This document shows positions 11,026 through 22,958 of a stretch of 64,000 bases of DNA, one piece after another (positions within the stretch are counted from its first letter, which is position 1; every line of letters begins with the position of its first letter). Under the pieces are notes generated by a model. The model was given only the letters and a program-made list of their open reading frames with translations. It was not told where the DNA came from and did no database searches. The position numbers and the translations under genes are program-made. The stretch lies in assembly GCA_933228895.1 (NCBI GenBank), contig OW121846.1:9703915-9767914 (forward strand). Reading direction: 5' to 3'. The stretch is from Platycnemis pennipes (taxonomy: Eukaryota; Arthropoda; Insecta; Odonata; Platycnemididae).

Positions 11026-11149
11026 TAGGGTGAGTGAAAGTGTCCGTTGAGCGACCGAACCCTTGTTCTGTATGATTCTCCGTATTCTTCACACGCAGTA
11101 CTCACTATTGTGAAATAAGAATTCAGGCTCAACATGAAGCGCAAATATC

Positions 11150-11346
11150 TTGTGTATCTATCCAACATGCAACCACCTATGCCATGCAACTACCTATCTG
11201 ACTATTGATACACTTGTATTTATACTATTGGATATATTTACAGCTGTTCATGTGCCTAATTGTTCGAGGAAAGAAAGACATTCTGAATTTGCAGTTCGGT
11301 AATCAATTTCTCTAATTTTGTATTTATGGTCCAGTCTACCATATCC
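11150..11346 (-). pseudogene. LINE-A copy 5, 3' part
   Basis: Matches the 6240-6350 part of copy 2 (for example TTATGGTCCAGTCTACCATA). The matching sequence resumes at 15009 (AAGTTGGAGTTCGCG), so this and 15009-15381 are one copy split by the 11347-15008 insertion. Confidence 0.75.
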
Positions 11347-11594
11347 CACATAGCAACGCATGTCTCACAGCCGTCTCATTGACGTCTCGGTACACTCAGA
11401 TACATCTCTGAGAGGTACCCACGAGACCAATGCTTGTGGTATCATGCGTAGCCATCCGAAACATCTCTGAGAGAAATCTGAGATATTTCATACACGTAAC
11501 TATAGTTATTTGCTTCCTTACTTCCTTGGTTAGCTATACCATAGTCATACCGTAACTATAGTTATTTCCTTCCTTACTTAGCTTGGAAGTAAGG

Positions 11595-12045
11595 AAGCAA
11601 TTCATTAAAACGTATATCTGGAGCATGTTCCTTTATGGCAGTGAGGCATGGACGATGACAGCAGCGGAGAAGAAAAGGGTGGAAGCATTCGAAATATGGT
11701 GCTATCGAAGAATGATGAAGATAAATTGGATCGACCGAGTGACAAATGAATAAGTCCTAAGAAGAGTGGGAGAAAGAGAAGTCTACTGAAAACTATAAAA
11801 AGAAGACGGGACAACTTTATCGGCCGCATCTTAAGACACGATGGCCTGATAAAGACAATCGTCGAAGGAAAAGTGAACGGGAAGAATGGAAAAGGCAGGC
11901 TTCGAATGAATTACATAGAACAAGTCGTAAAGGACGTGAAAGAGAGGAACTACGTTAACATGAAGAGGTTGGTCGATGGAAGAATCGAGTGGAGGGCTGA
12001 GTCAAACCAATCCTAGGGTTGTTGACCCTTGATGATGATAATGAA
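11595..12045 (+). pseudogene. LINE-B fragment, C-terminal
   Basis: Plus-strand pieces match the endonuclease-RT family whose longest copy is at 50745-51960: SMFLYGSEAWTMTAAEKKR-like residues, a degraded RRMMKINWIDRVTNE motif, RHDGLIKTIVEG and a 3' end GTTGACCCTTGATGATGATAA. Frameshifted, 5'-truncated, inactive. Confidence 0.8.
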
Positions 12046-12453
12046 CTATAGTTATCTGATATTACCTTTTAAAATCTCCTTCCATCCTTTTGTTGCGGAA
12101 AAGCTTTCTCAATGCTGCATTTAGCGACTATCAATGTCACCAATTGAGATAATTACGAAAAAACTTGCAAAATTATGCATGCAATAAGACGTACGCTTTT
12201 TCAAGAAGACCACGTTTCGTGGATATAGAGGAGCGGATGGGTAAAAGCTATGTGCTTACACAATTTTATATTGATATCACATAAGGTATTCGTGCATCGT
12301 TTAATTCGAGTGTCACTGGAAAAATGGTAAGAAGAGACGTTATATACTAATTTTGATGAAGTTTTCGTCAGACTGTAAATTAATTGGGCTTTGTTCTAAA
12401 TCCAAAAAATGCCTTAGGTATGTTTCCATACTAAAATCAAGTATTTCATACCC

Positions 12454-12636
12454 TTGTCAGGCGAGACAGTGTTGAATAAAGGCAGCGGCAAAATTAGCGC
12501 TATGGTTGAGGAACGCATCGGAAGTGAAGGCATTTATTGGCATTGTAAAGCATGTTGCCAAATTCTAGCGAGAAAGATAAACGGTGTCAGATCCTCTTTA
12601 CAAATCGTTGAAGACAAACGTTTAAGTGGAATATGA
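12454..12636 (+). other. Short open frame with a Cys pair, unrecognised
   Basis: Sixty codons with KISAMVEERIGSEGIYWHCK and ACCQILARKINGVRSSL, ending at TGA. The W-x-C-K-x-C pattern and coding-like composition hint at an exon or a zinc-binding segment of the family-X element, but I recognise no family and see no flanking partner, so it stays hypothetical. Confidence 0.3.
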
Positions 12637-12942
12637 TGGATTGTGATAACTGTTTCAGGCGACTTATATGTATAAATCTATTATAATCTATGGCTTAGCA
12701 CCGCGTACGGAAGCGGTGTTTTCTGCTTCCGCTCCATGTGAGCTTTAATACAATTATGACTACTTTCTTATTATTTAAATGCAAAATTTTTCGGAACAAC
12801 TCGCGGAGTTGTTTTCATGTTTAATAGCTACAGTCACTATCTTCTGCTTCATTGCACATTGGTTCTCAGCGATCGGCACATTATTGAGGAAAATCTCATT
12901 TATTTCTCCTATAGTTGAAATAATATCAGTTATGTGTATTTA

Positions 12943-14400
12943 TAAAGAATACGCTTATTTTTAACCACAGAATGGTTAATTTACTGGTCCCGTCCTCCCG
13001 GACGTGCGAACGGGACACAACACACTCCACCCAAGCGCACCCCAGAGACGCGCTGGCAAAAAACAAACTCCGTCACCTGTGAGATGAAAATGGAAGACCT
13101 CTCCAGAGCAGGCCTCAGCGGGTTACTCCCTGACCTCATGCAAATCTAGCAATTCCCTAGCTTTACCGCCGGGGTCGGGCGGAGAAGGGTCGTAGGAAAT
13201 GGGTCCACGGGTGATTCGGATCGCCAGGTGAACAAAATAGATATCGTTTGCACATCACGTAACAACCATATATTCTAAGGTTGACACAATTACTACAAAA
13301 ATACCCTTCTTAAAACTACTGAATGGATGAGCGAATAGATGAGCGATGAGACATTGAAATCGTGAGAATAACCTTTCATGAGATGAATGAATGAAATAAT
13401 GAAACAAAAAATAGAAAAGCAATGATGATCACACAATGTAACATCAATAATCGACTATGAGTCAAACAGAACTAAAAAAAGAAAAAGGCTCACTTCCGCA
13501 AGCAGGCGGTTAAATTAATGACACGATTAGATTACAATATTCGTGAGTTAATAATTAGTCCGCTCCTTTCAAACAAACTGGGGGGCGTGGGAGGTAACTA
13601 CAAGTTCTTCCCTTTTGAGGAAAAATACTTTCCATAGACTTACCCACTGTAGGGCGTTAATCACTCAAAATGGATGAACACACTGTCGTTGCATGCGGGC
13701 CCATCTCGATGGCCATGAGGCTAGAATAGGGGCGGGGGAGGGGTTTGGTCGGGACGGCAACCTTGCATGACCGTCGTCGGCACGGGACTCGAGTTCGGCA
13801 CTTGGCCGTCCACTCTGGATGACTTGATTTCCGCTGCGCACTCCAGGCTCGCCACCCTTGGTCTCCGTTGCGCAAGTCTTGGGGGAAGTTGTGGTCCAAA
13901 CAGTGGACCACGGTACTTTTCCTCTGGTACCTCTCCACCTCCAGCAGTCACAAATCACGCGCTCACTCCAGCAGCGCTTCCGCCCCGTGATGTCCCCCAG
14001 CGGCGCCTCCTCTCTTTCTTTGCGGCGATTGCCTTTTTATATTGCCGTGTGGAGGGGAAGGGGACGTGGAGGGAGGGGGGGGGGAACTGATGGAGGGGGC
14101 ACTCGGAGGGAAACTCGCGCTTCGTGGGAAAGTCAACCATTCCCTCTGACTCACGTTGGCCGGTCAGTCCACAGCGTCCCACTTCATCCACTCCACCTCG
14201 CATTCGCGTTCCTCATCTCACTCGCGCACACATTCACACAAGTCCCACACTCATACCTCCTCCCACCTCAACGAGCCGAACTTAGGGAAGGAGAGGGGGG
14301 GGGGGGGGGTGAAGGAGTGATCTGGTTGGAAAAGAAAAGGTGTAACGGCCTCAACCATTACAATAAAGAATACGCTTATGTTTAAACACAAAATTGTTAT
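12943..14400. other. GC-rich block flanked by 40-bp direct repeats
   Basis: The repeat TAAAGAATACGCTTAT plus about 24 related bases occurs at 12943 and 14366, and the block between is much richer in G and C than its surroundings, with runs such as the poly-G at 14300. Overlapping open frames on both strands (13767-14385 plus, 13657-14203 minus) are expected from composition alone; none has a recognisable motif. It looks like foreign DNA inserted in the family-X element, or a CpG-rich regulatory segment. Confidence 0.5.
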
Positions 14401-15008
14401 TGGGGAATTGTTTTAAGAGCGCAAATACCCCATGTGAATATTTTAGTGAAGTTTATTATCACAAGCGAATAAATGCTAGCCAGCAGCTGTATATATATGG
14501 CCTCTCAACCTGTACTCTCAAGGAGGTAGCGAAATCCAGTGGTCGTGTGGAGTAGGTAATCATCGGGTAGTCAAAAGTAGAATGGTAGGCCGATTAGGAT
14601 AGTATGAACTTGAAATTAAGTGACAGAGAATATAACCCTCAAATCTTAACTTCAACTCTTAATGAATACACTCATTTTTTTCTATCTTTGTGCTAGGTGC
14701 GCCCTGGCAAGTTATTATAGAATATTTTTTTTGCATTAGCCAAGTTCGCTTGACTACCCTTCCCTCTGCAATATTTTCGCCAGGGTATCTCCAAGACGTC
14801 TAAAAAGAGGACGTACAGCTCTCTAAGACATTTTGAGATCTCTCTGTCTCTGAGACGTTACGAGATGAATCTGAGACGTCTCTGAGGCATCTCACGAGAT
14901 GTCTCAGAGACGTCTCTGAGAATTCTCGGTGTCATTTGGAGATGTCTCTGAGAGGTAACATGAGACATTTGAGATTAAGTCTCTGAGATGTATCTGAGAT
15001 GTACTTGA

Positions 15009-15381
15009 AGTTGGAGTTCGCGAAATATTTTTAATGTCATTAGTGAAAATATTGTCTTGGAATTTTGTTAGTAAATTTTCTGTATTTCAACCTACGAATC
15101 CCAGTTTAAGATTATTTTGACCCATTATTTCCCGTATGTTTTTACCCCAAAATAAGATCATGTGTCAGTTTTATTCCAAGATATTGAATGGATCCAACGT
15201 TTGTTCAATTATTATACACTATGTAGTAGGCTTTATGAGGAGAACTAATCTTTTTCTAAAAATTCATTACTGCACATTTTTTCAAATTCAATTCTAATTG
15301 CCATGTATGACACCAGTTTTCCATTGGTTCTACGTCATCATTCTTTTTCATTTGGGCTTAGAATTTCCATTTACACTACTG
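15009..15381 (-). pseudogene. LINE-A copy 5, middle part
   Basis: Minus-strand reading gives ENWCHTWQLELNLKKCAV and SIQYLGIKLTHDL, the segment just after the RT domain. It joins the RT at 15731-16085 across the SINE and the tail at 11150-11346 across the family-X insertion. Confidence 0.75.
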
Positions 15382-15720
15382 CTTGTTGGCTAGTTATTCA
15401 GGGGAGGCGACCGACAGCTGAGGTCCTTTGCGCCATATAGGATAGGTGGATAATTGGGCAACGGTGGGAGTTTTCAGGGAACGGAGGAAGGGTGGAGAGA
15501 AACCCGTCGTCGGCATTAGGCTACTCTTAACGACAGGCGCCAAGGGGACCACGACTTAACGTCCCATCCGACGGACGGAGTACTGAACCTGATATGCCCT
15601 CCACTAGGCACACAAGTAGGGACCGGTTTGCCACTGAAAAATCCGCCACTTCCGGGAATCAAACCCGGGCCTTCGGGATAGGAGGCCAGTACACGAGCCA
15701 CCACACCAACCCGATCCCCT
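15382..15720 (-). mobile_element. tRNA-derived SINE, family S1, copy 1
   Basis: Read on the minus strand it begins AGGGGATCGGGTTGG and has an A-box-like GTGTGGTGGCTCG and a B box GGTTTGATTCCCGG at tRNA spacing, followed by a non-tRNA body of about 260 bp. It is flanked by imperfect 10-bp duplications (TACACTACTG at 15372, TGCACTATTG at 15721) and interrupts the LINE-A RT. A second copy is at 36348-36677. Confidence 0.85.
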
Positions 15721-15730
15721 TGCACTATTG

Positions 15731-16085
15731 TTTTATCGGCAAATAAACGAAGCTTACTTGTTACCACCTTATTGATGTCATTTATGTACAGGAGGAACAG
15801 GAGTGGACCTATCACGCTACCCTGTTGCTCACTAGAAGTGACTTATATTGCCGGGGAGGTAACACTCTGTCCAAAACAACCTTCGCACGCAATCATGCAG
15901 AAAATCATTAATCCATGACTTAATACTAGTCTAACCCGTAAGACTTTAATTTCACAGGTATTTAGCTATGAGACGCCGTGTCATAGTTTTCTTGAAATCA
16001 AGAAATATGTCGTCCACTGGAATATTATTTTCGCCAGAAGCTAAAATATCGTGAGACAAGAGTAAAAGCTGAAATCCTATTGAAA
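15731..16085 (-). pseudogene. LINE-A copy 5, RT part
   Basis: Minus-strand RT with DIFLDFKK, SGPLLFLLYINDINKV and LRLFADKTIV, where the second catalytic aspartate of F-A-D-D is replaced by lysine. Multiple stops between the pieces. Confidence 0.8.
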
Positions 16086-16960
16086 AGAATAGTTCTTCTC
16101 CTAGCACTCAAAACATAAGTAATAATGAATTAAAAAACGTGAAATCCATTCAATATCTTGGATCAACATGATCTCTCTTGGGGTAAAAACATTCGTGAAA
16201 TAATGGGTCAAGCTAATGGTAAACCGGGCGTCATTAAAACAGTGCTGCGTCAATGTAATAATCATGTATGAGAAGTTAGCCACTTTTCCCTTGTTAGGCC
16301 TCATTTGGAATACGCTACGAGTATATGGGATCAGCGAAGATCGGCAAGATTTGTAAACGGATGGTACAATATTTATATTAGCGTAACCAGTATATTAAAT
16401 TAATTAAAATGGAGATCACTGTTAGATCATAGGATGAAATTTAGACTTACTCTCTTGAATAAATTCCAAAATAATATTTTCTATGATGACGTTCAAAATA
16501 TTTTGAGAACTCAAACTTACTACGGTAGACTGGACCATAATCACAAAACTGGTGAAAATGATTCCCAACTGTAAGATTCAAAACGTCCTTCTTTCCTCGT
16601 AGAATTAGGGATATGAATAGTGGTAAATATATCCAAACCGAGTGTATCAGTGGATAGCATAGGTAGATGCATAATTTTTTAAGGTCTTTAAGCTGACCCA
16701 ACTATCAGCATCATATTGCATGCTTACTTTGCTATTTTTATCTTTGTGAAATTGTGAAGTTTAGACTAATATATTATTACTAATTGTTATTTATGCATGA
16801 TATGTACCTAGTGCTTGTTTGATGTGAATTCATCCCCTGCTACATCGCTTGTTGAGTACTATGTATGTGTAGAACCTTATTCCTTAAACCTCCGTCCTAA
16901 ATTCCTTAACTCTGCCACTCACCCTCCTGGTGGCTGGCAGGGTATTACGTAGATATAAAG
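16086..16960 (+). pseudogene. LINE-A copy 6, C-terminal part and 3' tail
   Basis: Plus-strand relic starting near VKSIQYLGSTWSLLG, with TFPLLGLIWNTLRVYGI standing for the H-L-E-Y-A-A-x-x-W-D-P motif, then the tail ending GGTGGCTGGCAGGGTATTAC at about 16945. Heavily mutated. Confidence 0.75.
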
Positions 16961-17170
16961 AACCACACAGTACCCAAGGATTGGAAAGTAGCCAACATTA
17001 CTCCTATTTTTAAAAGCAGTGATAGGGAAGAGTCTAGTAACTACGGACCCATTTCACTCACGTCAATCTCTTATAAGGTATTTGAGCACATAGTAGTCCG
17101 TTCGATCATGGGGCATTTAGATAGTCAGGGATTGCTCATAAACAGTCAACCCTTAATCCTTAAAATCTTT
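16961..17170 (+). pseudogene. LINE-A RT N-terminal fragment
   Basis: Reads TVPKDWKVANITPIFKSSDR, SSNYGPISLTSISYKVFEHI and RSIMGHLDSQGLL, the start of the RT domain, placed directly after the 3' tail of copy 6. The same order (tail then RT start) is seen on the minus strand at 6017. Confidence 0.8.
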
Positions 17171-18956
17171 CGTACAATGCCTCTCAAAAACCTACTTAAT
17201 CGCCTCTTCTCCCATTATACGATAAACATCATATATGTGGGTAAAAGTTTTAAACTTTTTAATTGCATATTAAACTGAAAACGGTCAACTTCCGCGGTTG
17301 TGCCTCCCGTGGCGATGGTCGTCCTCTCCCATCCTTGTGCCACCTCCCAATTCCTCCGGCGATCTGCAGGGTTGCCAAATCGCTATAGGGAAAATCCCAG
17401 CCGGCACATGACGAGACGTATCTCCATATATGCGGATAATATCTAGAGAAATCATGATGAGCCTATCTCTTGAGTAAGGATAAATATCGTGGACTCCACG
17501 CTGATAATTGACGAAATGATGGATGAATTTCCGCATATTTAGTGATAAGCTTATCCCTTGCGGCCTGGCCTCATTGGCTGAAAAGTTCTCAATGAAAGGA
17601 CGAGGGTAGCTGGCAGCTACAGCGCTACCAGACGACCAATCAATAAACTGCGACAGCAAAATTACTTTCATACTGCCACCTACTGGCCGTTTTAGAACTA
17701 TTACAATTCGGAATGGCGGGAGCACAGTTTTGTACGATTTAGTTAAATATTACCAATATTACCATGTGTATGTAATATAGACTGGTTTCAACGATAGTTT
17801 CAATGGCATATGAAACTGAAAACGGTCAACTTCCGCGGTTGTGACTCCCGAGACGATGGTCGTCCTCTCCCATCCATTATCACCAAAAAGCAATACTAGA
17901 ACAAAACAGCAACTGCAGTTTTAATTTCCATTCACGTTGGCTACCTGTGAAAAACGATTGCAATGGAAATACACTGCTGACAATACAAAAAATAGGAAAC
18001 GACGATTCTGCAGAGGTCGCTCAATATTGGAGAATTCACAAGAAATAAAAATAAGACATCCTATTCATTAGTCCAAATAAATGTAGGAATTCACTACAGT
18101 TTTTGTCTACAGTTCTCTACAGTTGATTTTTATAGGCTATAAAGTAGAACATTTACTTACTTGATGAAGGCTTGTAAATGTGGGGGAATGCTAGCAGGAT
18201 ATTTATCCTCAATGGCTCCAAAATTCGCTTTAATAGGCTGTAAATGGCGCTTGGCCGACAGACACTACGTGTGAATGCAAGTGAAGCTATACCATGATCA
18301 TGAGTGAACTCGAGTGAACGATATCAAGTCAACAATAACCAATGACTTAGCTTGCAAAATGAGAACTATTGCCAATGACTTATCGTTCAAAACGAAAACA
18401 ATATCCACGCCACGCACTTATTTATCTGCGGGACTTCCAATTCTAGAAAAAGATTTAATGCTTTCCCGGATTCGGAACACTCTGCATGAATTATTTTCGG
18501 GATTACCACCGGGTTAACTTGACAGAAAGTGAGGGTCAATATGCATAAACTCCATTGTTAAGGTACAAATTCAAGAGGAGCACGACAGTTTGCAAGAAAT
18601 ACAGGTACCACAATGTGGAAAGCAAATTGATGCAATGGTAATAAGTGGTAGCAGGCGTTTCGAGCAGTAATGTATTGATGAATGAAATAAGTTACCTAGC
18701 GACGATAACGTGCATCGTGTGGATGCACATCCATATTTTAAGTAAGAACCACCAATTTCATTATGCAGCAGGAAATTAATCCACTAAATACGATTTCGCC
18801 ATACAATTCGATTGACACTGCGCAGTAAACGTACTAATAATTATTTGAATCGGAAACAGCGGCTAACATTTCTTTTGTATATCACTCTTAAAATGAAATT
18901 ATGTTCAATTGTATTGCACCAGCTATTTGAATCATGATTTAAGTCGAGGATATATA
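17171..18956. other. Unassigned DNA with a 70-bp direct repeat
   Basis: The sequence AACGGTCAACTTCCGCGGTT plus its flanks occurs at about 17275 and 17817 in the same orientation and again near 33090. Between the first two lies a 146-codon open frame on the minus strand (17285-17725) with no known motif, which may be chance. The segment 17880-18950 shows nothing recognisable. Confidence 0.45.
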
Positions 18957-19051
18957 GAGTGTCCCATTGATCGTGTGTCATTTTTGACCTGTCATTTTAG
19001 ATTCTTTCACGTCACATGGATGAAATTAGGTACATAGAAAAAGGTTGTAAG

Positions 19052-19511
19052 TAGAGATGGCTCGAATAGCAGATTACTCGAATTCGAATATTAAATCATG
19101 ACTCGAATTTCGAATACCTCGAATTCCAGAATTTCAATAGATATGGAAAAGGTTTTTCTGCAAATTTATTTTATGTCTGTTGAAGTAAAAAGATGCTTGA
19201 AAGTAGTTGATAAAATTAAAAAATGTAATTCTGGTTTTAAAATGTCAAATATATATTAAACGTATTTTACAATAAATTATGGACCATGCTTAATACAATA
19301 AATTTAATAAGTTAGCAGAGAGTGTTAATACACCATGTTCTGCCCAGTTTTGAAATAATATGATGCATTTCATCAACACGCCAAATACAGCGTAATTAGC
19401 ATAATTATTCGAGATCTCCAATATCGAATTCATTAAGCAGTTATTCGAGAACTCGAGAATCGAATACTTTCTAATATTTGAGTATTCGCGGGTAGTATTG
19501 GCACATCTCTA
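19052..19511. mobile_element. hAT-type MITE
   Basis: A 460-bp element with short inverted ends TAGAGATG / CACATCTCTA and an 8-bp target duplication GTTGTAAG (19044) / GTTGTAGG (19512) with one mismatch. The interior is rich in ATTCGAAT/CTCGAAT. The other arm of the 14-kb inverted structure lacks it, confirming a discrete insertion. Confidence 0.8.
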
Positions 19512-19759
19512 GTTGTAGGTAAGTTTTGCTGAGTCTAAGCAAAATTTGATAAATATGACCTTTTGACCCCAGACATAGGGTACAACCAAAGTTCCAAATT
19601 TTGTCCTATGGGCTTTCAATGCTAAACAATTCGAAGTAACAAAAGACAATTATTTTGCAAAAATTTCAATTATTAGGTTTTTGGACACGAAGGACACGAT
19701 GGAAGAACTTTAGAGTTTAAAAATGCAACTATGACCCCTGAAAGGGCACAGTCAAGGTC

Positions 19760-20065
19760 ACAGGGGTGACAAGAAGTGAATCAAGGCTGCAAATGTACCA
19801 AATCATAAGTTTGAAAAGGTGTCAAGGTTGATGGTAAGGTCTTCAGTTCCCTTCTCATCCCTTGACCTTCAAGGGTTTTAAGGGGTCAAAGGTCATATGG
19901 GTTACAAAAAGAGAACCGAGGCTACAAACGTATCGAATCATAGGTTTAAAAAGGGGCCGAGGTCGATGGTAAGGTCTTCAGACACCTCATCCCCTGACCT
20001 TTAAGGGTAACTGAGGGGTCAAAGGTCACATGGGGGGGGGGACAAAAAGTGAATTGAGGCTACAA
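19760..20065. repeat. ~140-bp tandem repeat in left arm
   Basis: Just over two units, each with AAGTGAATYRAGGCTRCAAA, GATGGTAAGGTCTTCAG and GGGGTCAAAGGTCA. The right arm (31595-31760) carries about one unit in inverse orientation. Confidence 0.7.
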
Positions 20066-20070
20066 ACCTG

Positions 20071-20612
20071 CCCATGTAGCACCAACGGTTGGGCCAACGT
20101 TGGGGAACTGTTACGTGCAACGGTTGGCCAACTATTATTCATGTCCGTTTTGCCAACCGTTATCCAACTCTTAGGGCCCAACCGTTGGCTCAACTTTTCA
20201 ACAACAATTCCTATTAACCTGTGTGTTGCCATTAGGCATAGCATTGGTTGGAATATGCCACAGCGGAAATGCCCTATAGGTACTAATTGCCTTCACATTT
20301 CTCTAATCCACCATAACTATAAGTATTTTAGCAAGACCTCAGATAGTATAAAACAGATGACGGAATGGACTTCCACAAAGTGACGGCTTCAACCAATAAT
20401 CATCATAATATAACTTCCAGGAAGAACTCAAAAGCACCATGTACAATGTTAATCAAAAACACCTGTATATTTAAATATTTATTTGGCACTACTTCAAATT
20501 TCAATGATTGCATTCACTTGCTTATGTATCACACACTTGAAATACGATTGAACGGCTAACGGCTAACGTCAGCCGTTAGCCAACGCGACATAAGTCAAAG
20601 TCACACTACATG
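20071..20612. mobile_element. Short family-X-like element (tentative)
   Basis: Begins CCCATGTAGCACCAACGGTT followed by several ACGGTTGGCCAAC palindromes and could end at CACACTACATGG near 20610. A palindrome GGCTAACG...CGTTAGCC lies near the right side. Limits uncertain; no target duplication seen. Confidence 0.5.
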
Positions 20613-20898
20613 GCATGGGAATGAACACTATCAATTGAGCTTGCTTCTTTCACAACACTAAATTTTAAAAGGTTTATCTGGGTATTCAGTAACCAAGGGT
20701 CTTCTAAAAGAACGACCCATGTAGCACAGACGGTTGGGCCAACGTTGGGGAACGGTTAGGTGCAACGGTTGGCCAACCGTTATTCATGTCCGTTTTGCCA
20801 ACCGTTTCCCAACGGTTGGCCCTACTGTTCCCCAATGGAACAAAATTGAAAAAAAGGGAAATGAACGAGGTTTTCACTTATTGAATGATCACGAGTTG

Positions 20899-21900
20899 TA
20901 TCTCGAATACTACACTTACCCCTACATAACAAAACAGCAGTAATACGACCTGACCCATTTTCCAACTACAATCAGGAGACTGGAAGGCCTGCTGACTGGC
21001 ATTAAGTCGTTTGTGATTAACTTCACTGAAAGATTGACACGGATAATTTGCGCCGTTAAAACATTTCCCTAATAACCATTTTGTGGTTAAAAATAAGCAT
21101 CACCATTATAAATATACGTTACTAATATTCTTTCAACTCCAGGAGAGATAAATAAGAGTTTCCTCCATTATGCTGAGAACTTGTTTCCCGGCGAGCGCAC
21201 CAGTAATTTCTCCAAGTCCGATACTGTCTACGAGGGACTGAGAAAAATCATCCGATCCGTGGACCAATGTTCAATCTCTCTTAACACGTTCCATGCGGGT
21301 GACATCTTAAGATGTCATCATTGGTATAACATTTCATTAATTTTTTTCTCCTCCGGTATTGAGCCAGAGTGCCTTATTTCGACGCACTTTAGTAAATGGT
21401 AATCCGTTCTTTCTATTGGCCACAGCCGTTCCTGAATTCAGCGATTTTTTTCTATATCCACAATCTTTTTCCTTAGGTTATTTTTGCACAGTTTTTCAAT
21501 GTTTTGCATTATTCTCTGGGGCACTGTATGTAATATTTGTCTTCTTTCCTTGCTAATATTATGTTATTTTTGAATTATGATATAGCGACGGGCAGGGTGG
21601 CAATCATAGGTGTTTCACCTGGTCAATTTTAGTTTCAAAGTGAGTTTTTTTTCCTTTTTCCAAAATTGCTACATTATCCTCCCTTCTCCATTGGCACGCG
21701 GTTCAAAATTACGGAAAATTACTCAAATATTAGTCGCTAATGGTGCTCTATTCTACCATGCCACATTCCGATTCTTTACTTCAGCTCAGAAATCAGACAA
21801 ACTCAGAGTTCAGCTGACATGCGTGTGACCTTAACGTCTTGTGTTTTGAATTGTATACGTTCGAAATTCACAAAAAGAAATAAACTTCCCATACAGAAGA
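20899..21900. repeat. 1-kb tandem duplication, copy 1
   Basis: Nearly identical to 21914-22958: apart from a 42-bp insertion in the second copy I noticed one substitution (cacaaa/cgcaaa near the end). The short frames inside are the same in both copies. No gene recognised. Confidence 0.9.
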
Positions 21901-21913
21901 TCCCATACAGAAG

Positions 21914-22958
21914 TATCTCGAATACTACACTTACCCCTACATAACAAAACAGCAGTAATACGACCTGACCCATTTTCCAACTACAATCAGGAGACTGGAA
22001 GGCCTGCTGACTGGCATTAAGTCGTTTGTGATTAACTTCACTGAAAGATTGACACGGATAATTTGCGCCGTTAAAACATTTCCCTAATAACCATTTTGTG
22101 GTTAAAAATAAGCATCACCATTATAAATATACGTTACTAATATTCTTTCAACTCCAGGAGAGATAAATAAGAGTTTCCTCCATTATGCTGAGAACTTGTT
22201 TCCCGGCGAGCGCACCAGTAATTTCTCCAAGTCCGATACTGTCTACGAGGGACTGAGAAAAATCATCCGATCCGTGGACCAATGTTCAATCTCTCTTAAC
22301 ACGTTCCATGCGGGTGACATCTTAAGATGTCATGTGTTTCTTCCATAGGTGGCGGGTGACATCTTAAGATGTCATCATTGGTATAACATTTCATTAATTT
22401 TTTTCTCCTCCGGTATTGAGCCAGAGTGCCTTATTTCGACGCACTTTAGTAAATGGTAATCCGTTCTTTCTATTGGCCACAGCCGTTCCTGAATTCAGCG
22501 ATTTTTTTCTATATCCACAATCTTTTTCCTTAGGTTATTTTTGCACAGTTTTTCAATGTTTTGCATTATTCTCTGGGGCACTGTATGTAATATTTGTCTT
22601 CTTTCCTTGCTAATATTATGTTATTTTTGAATTATGATATAGCGACGGGCAGGGTGGCAATCATAGGTGTTTCACCTGGTCAATTTTAGTTTCAAAGTGA
22701 GTTTTTTTTCCTTTTTCCAAAATTGCTACATTATCCTCCCTTCTCCATTGGCACGCGGTTCAAAATTACGGAAAATTACTCAAATATTAGTCGCTAATGG
22801 TGCTCTATTCTACCATGCCACATTCCGATTCTTTACTTCAGCTCAGAAATCAGACAAACTCAGAGTTCAGCTGACATGCGTGTGACCTTAACGTCTTGTG
22901 TTTTGAATTGTATACGTTCGAAATTCGCAAAAAGAAATAAACTTCCCATACAGAAGAT
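21914..22958. repeat. 1-kb tandem duplication, copy 2
   Basis: Second copy, 1045 bp. It differs by a 42-bp insertion at 22322-22367 that duplicates the GGGTGACATCTTAAGATGTC motif. A 13-base linker TCCCATACAGAAG, itself a partial repeat of the unit end, joins the copies. Confidence 0.9.

Larger units (their letters stand above)
11347..15008. mobile_element. Family-X element with GAGACGTCTC end repeats
   Basis: A 3.66-kb insertion in a LINE-A copy. The left end reads CCCACATAGCAACGC, close to the CCCATGTAGCAC ends at 20716 and 26528. Both ends are crowded with palindromic GAGACRTCTC / CTCTGAGAG repeats (11355-11500 and 14780-15005). Its inner part at 12880-12985 and 14363-14480 is homologous, in reverse orientation, to 21000-21180. 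It contains a LINE-B piece and a GC-rich block. No transposase is recognised and the target duplication could not be defined. Confidence 0.6.

Noticed and set aside
13657..14385. Several overlapping 60-175 codon frames on both strands
   Set aside because: Expected in GC-rich DNA where stop codons are rare; no motif and no agreement on strand.
17285..17725. 146-codon minus-strand frame
   Set aside because: Fairly long, but no recognisable domain, no partner copy with a preserved frame, and its start lies inside a repeated segment.
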